From Muribaculaceae bacterium (GTDB lineage: Bacteria > Bacteroidota > Bacteroidia > Bacteroidales > Muribaculaceae): a stretch of DNA of 14,764 nt. The notes under the pieces were generated by a model that searched no databases, was not told the origin of the DNA, and saw nothing but the letters and a program-made list of their open reading frames with translations. The position numbers and the translations under genes were made by a program. Every line of letters starts with the position of its first letter. Position 1 is the first letter of the stretch. The stretch covers positions 1 through 14,764 of the forward strand of contig JAIDUY010000237.1 of NCBI GenBank assembly GCA_029059965.1, given 5' to 3'. Below, piece after piece: positions 13,342 to 14,764 of this stretch.

Positions 13342-14764
13342 ATGTTCTCAATTCTCCGTAATCCCATACGGGCTTTTGCCGTAGCTTTGGCAGGCGCCGG
13401 AATCGCCGCTGCAGGCCTGTCGTCCTGTTCCGACCACTCTTCCACGGCCAACAAACTCGTCATCCTGCACACCAACGACACACACTCGCAGATTGAACCC
13501 GGCCGCGACGGTCTCGGCGGCGTGATGCGCCGCATGGCTGCCATCGACAGCATCCGCGGCATCTACGACAACGTCATGCTGGTCGATGCCGGCGATGTGG
13601 TACAGGGTACGCTCTATTTCTACCTCTACGGCGGCGAGGTGGAGCAGCAGGTGCTCAATATCATGGGACTCGACGAGGGCATCCTCGGCAACCATGAGTT
13701 CGACAACGGTATCGACTCGCTCGGTGCCGTGCTGCGCCTGCGCGACCGCAAGCTCATCAGCACCAACTATATAACCGACAATACTCCGCTGGACACCCTC
13801 ACCGTGCCCTGGTCGGTACGCGAGTACGGCGGCAAGAAGATAGGAATCATCGGCATCAATCTCGACCCCGAGGGCATAATCAGCGAGGGCAACTACAACG
13901 GTCTCGGCTTCATGCCCATCGTGGCCACGGCAAACGCCACGGCGGCTCAGCTGCGCGACGAGCAGGGCGTCGACGCCGTCATCGCCCTGACTCACATCGG
14001 CTACAATCCCTCGGGCCTGACCGGCGACAGTGTTCTTGCCTGCAACTCGCGCGGAATCGACATCATAATCGGCGGCCACAGCCACGACGTCATCGACCCC
14101 GACACGCCCAAGGGTGCGGCCCGCAGCCGCCTCACCAACCTCGACGGCAAGGAAGTGCTGATTGTACAGACAGGCAAAAGCGGCCGCAACCTCGGCAAGA
14201 TTGAAATCAACCTCGACAGCCTCGGTCTCGGCGGACGTCCGCAGTACGAAATCATCCCCATTGACAGCCGCTTCGACGGCAAAATCAAGCCCGAGCTGCA
14301 GGCGCTCATCGACCGCTATAGCCCCGGTGTCGACTCGCTGATGCACTACTGGGTGGGACGCGCTCCCGAGGCTCTGCCCGACACAAGCAACCGACTGCTC
14401 AACTACTTCACCGACTTCGTGATGAAGCGCGGCTCCGAGCTTGCGCCCAAGGTCGACCTCGCCATCGCCAACAAGGGCGGCCTGCGCACATCGCTGCCCG
14501 AAGGATACTTCTCCAAGGGTCAGGTAATCAATATGCTGCCGTTCCGCAACTTCGTCACCGTGGTCGACGTGCCCGGCAATGAGCTGCGCAACATCTTCGA
14601 GGTGATGAGCCGCACGCAGGGCAACGGCGTAAGCGCCAATGTGCGTGCCTCGTACCGCCGCCAGGGCGACTCCACCGTCCTTGCAGAAGCCACCGTCAAC
14701 GGCCGTCCAATCGATCCCGCCCGTACCTATCGTGTGGCCACCATCGACTACCTCGCCAAGGGCG
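13342..14764 (+). CDS. UshA-like 5'-nucleotidase / metallophosphatase lipoprotein, 3' end outside window
   Basis: 474 complete codons are visible and the frame is open at the window edge. A lipoprotein signal peptide (Arg6, Arg10, Ala/Gly-rich core, LSSC with Cys29) anchors it in the envelope. The calcineurin-like metallophosphatase domain has its ligands in order: HTNDTH (43-48, Asp46 and His48), VDAGDVVQG (81-89, Asp85), GNHEFD (116-121, Asn117 and His118), ALTHIGYN (encoded near 13984-14007) and GGHSHD (encoded near 14071-14088). From about codon 330 a 5'-nucleotidase C-terminal domain begins, with NKGGLRTSLPEG (encoded near 14470-14505) and the INMLPFRNFVTVV segment. Such enzymes hydrolyse extracytoplasmic nucleotides to nucleosides and phosphate for salvage. 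Both domains are on one chain, as in UshA (about 550 aa), so roughly 60-80 residues are probably missing. It is divergent from parC. Confidence 0.9.
   Translation, partial: MFSILRNPIRAFAVALAGAGIAAAGLSSCSDHSSTANKLVILHTNDTHSQIEPGRDGLGGVMRRMAAIDSIRGIYDNVMLVDAGDVVQGTLYFYLYGGEVEQQVLNIMGLDEGILGNHEFDNGIDSLGAVLRLRDRKLISTNYITDNTPLDTLTVPWSVREYGGKKIGIIGINLDPEGIISEGNYNGLGFMPIVATANATAAQLRDEQGVDAVIALTHIGYNPSGLTGDSVLACNSRGIDIIIGGHSHDVIDPDTPKGAARSRLTNLDGKEVLIVQTGKSGRNLGKIEINLDSLGLGGRPQYEIIPIDSRFDGKIKPELQALIDRYSPGVDSLMHYWVGRAPEALPDTSNRLLNYFTDFVMKRGSELAPKVDLAIANKGGLRTSLPEGYFSKGQVINMLPFRNFVTVVDVPGNELRNIFEVMSRTQGNGVSANVRASYRRQGDSTVLAEATVNGRPIDPARTYRVATIDYLAKG

Noticed and set aside
13348..14346. 332-aa open frame on the minus strand
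   Set aside because: It is antisense to the 5'-nucleotidase, which has a signal peptide and complete metal-binding motifs; the mirror frame has no recognisable domain.
1..14764. CRISPR array, tRNA, rRNA, insertion sequence or integrase
   Set aside because: No regularly spaced direct repeats, no tRNA/rRNA-like sequence, no transposase or recombinase motif and no terminal inverted repeats were seen on reading both strands.

Overview
The window looks like a chromosomal segment of a gut member of the Bacteroidales. Most of it is GC-rich, and a Muribaculaceae-like genome would fit. The evidence is three lipoprotein signal peptides, the best promoter candidates matching the Bacteroidetes -33 TTTG / -7 TAnnTTTG pattern, A-rich leaders in place of strong Shine-Dalgarno sites, a Bacteroidetes-type ParC, and a DUF3316-like protein. 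The genus is inference.

Layout. Left minus-strand block (1-3893): a 5'-complete but window-truncated Gly/Pro-rich lipoprotein, a terminator, a YwqE/CpsB-type PHP-fold tyrosine phosphatase, a GT4 glycosyltransferase, and an AT-rich gene for an AlbA_2 (Schlafen-type) / HATPase_c_4 / winged-HTH protein with its own promoter. A 293-base divergent region follows. Plus-strand block (4187-8505): a biotin-dependent carboxyltransferase fused to its biotin carrier domain, a strong terminator, then three overlapping genes: a beta-carbonic anhydrase, neuC and neuA. Convergent to it is a minus-strand operon (13152 to 8521): parC, a DUF3316-like exported protein and an S41 peptidase lipoprotein, joined by a 4-base overlap and a 1-base gap. 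Divergent from parC, a UshA-like 5'-nucleotidase lipoprotein runs off the right edge.

How the genes fit together. Two small sets point to cell-surface glycans: the phosphatase plus glycosyltransferase, and neuC-neuA (nonulosonic acid synthesis and CMP activation). No neuB-type synthase is present here. The carboxyltransferase and the carbonic anhydrase could be linked through bicarbonate/CO2, but a terminator separates them. The remaining genes are housekeeping (parC) or envelope functions.

Most of the window is ordinary core genome. The stretch most likely to be accessory is the AlbA_2 gene, with its deviating base composition and a palindrome overlapping its promoter. I found no CRISPR array, tRNA, rRNA, insertion sequence or complete novel multi-gene system.
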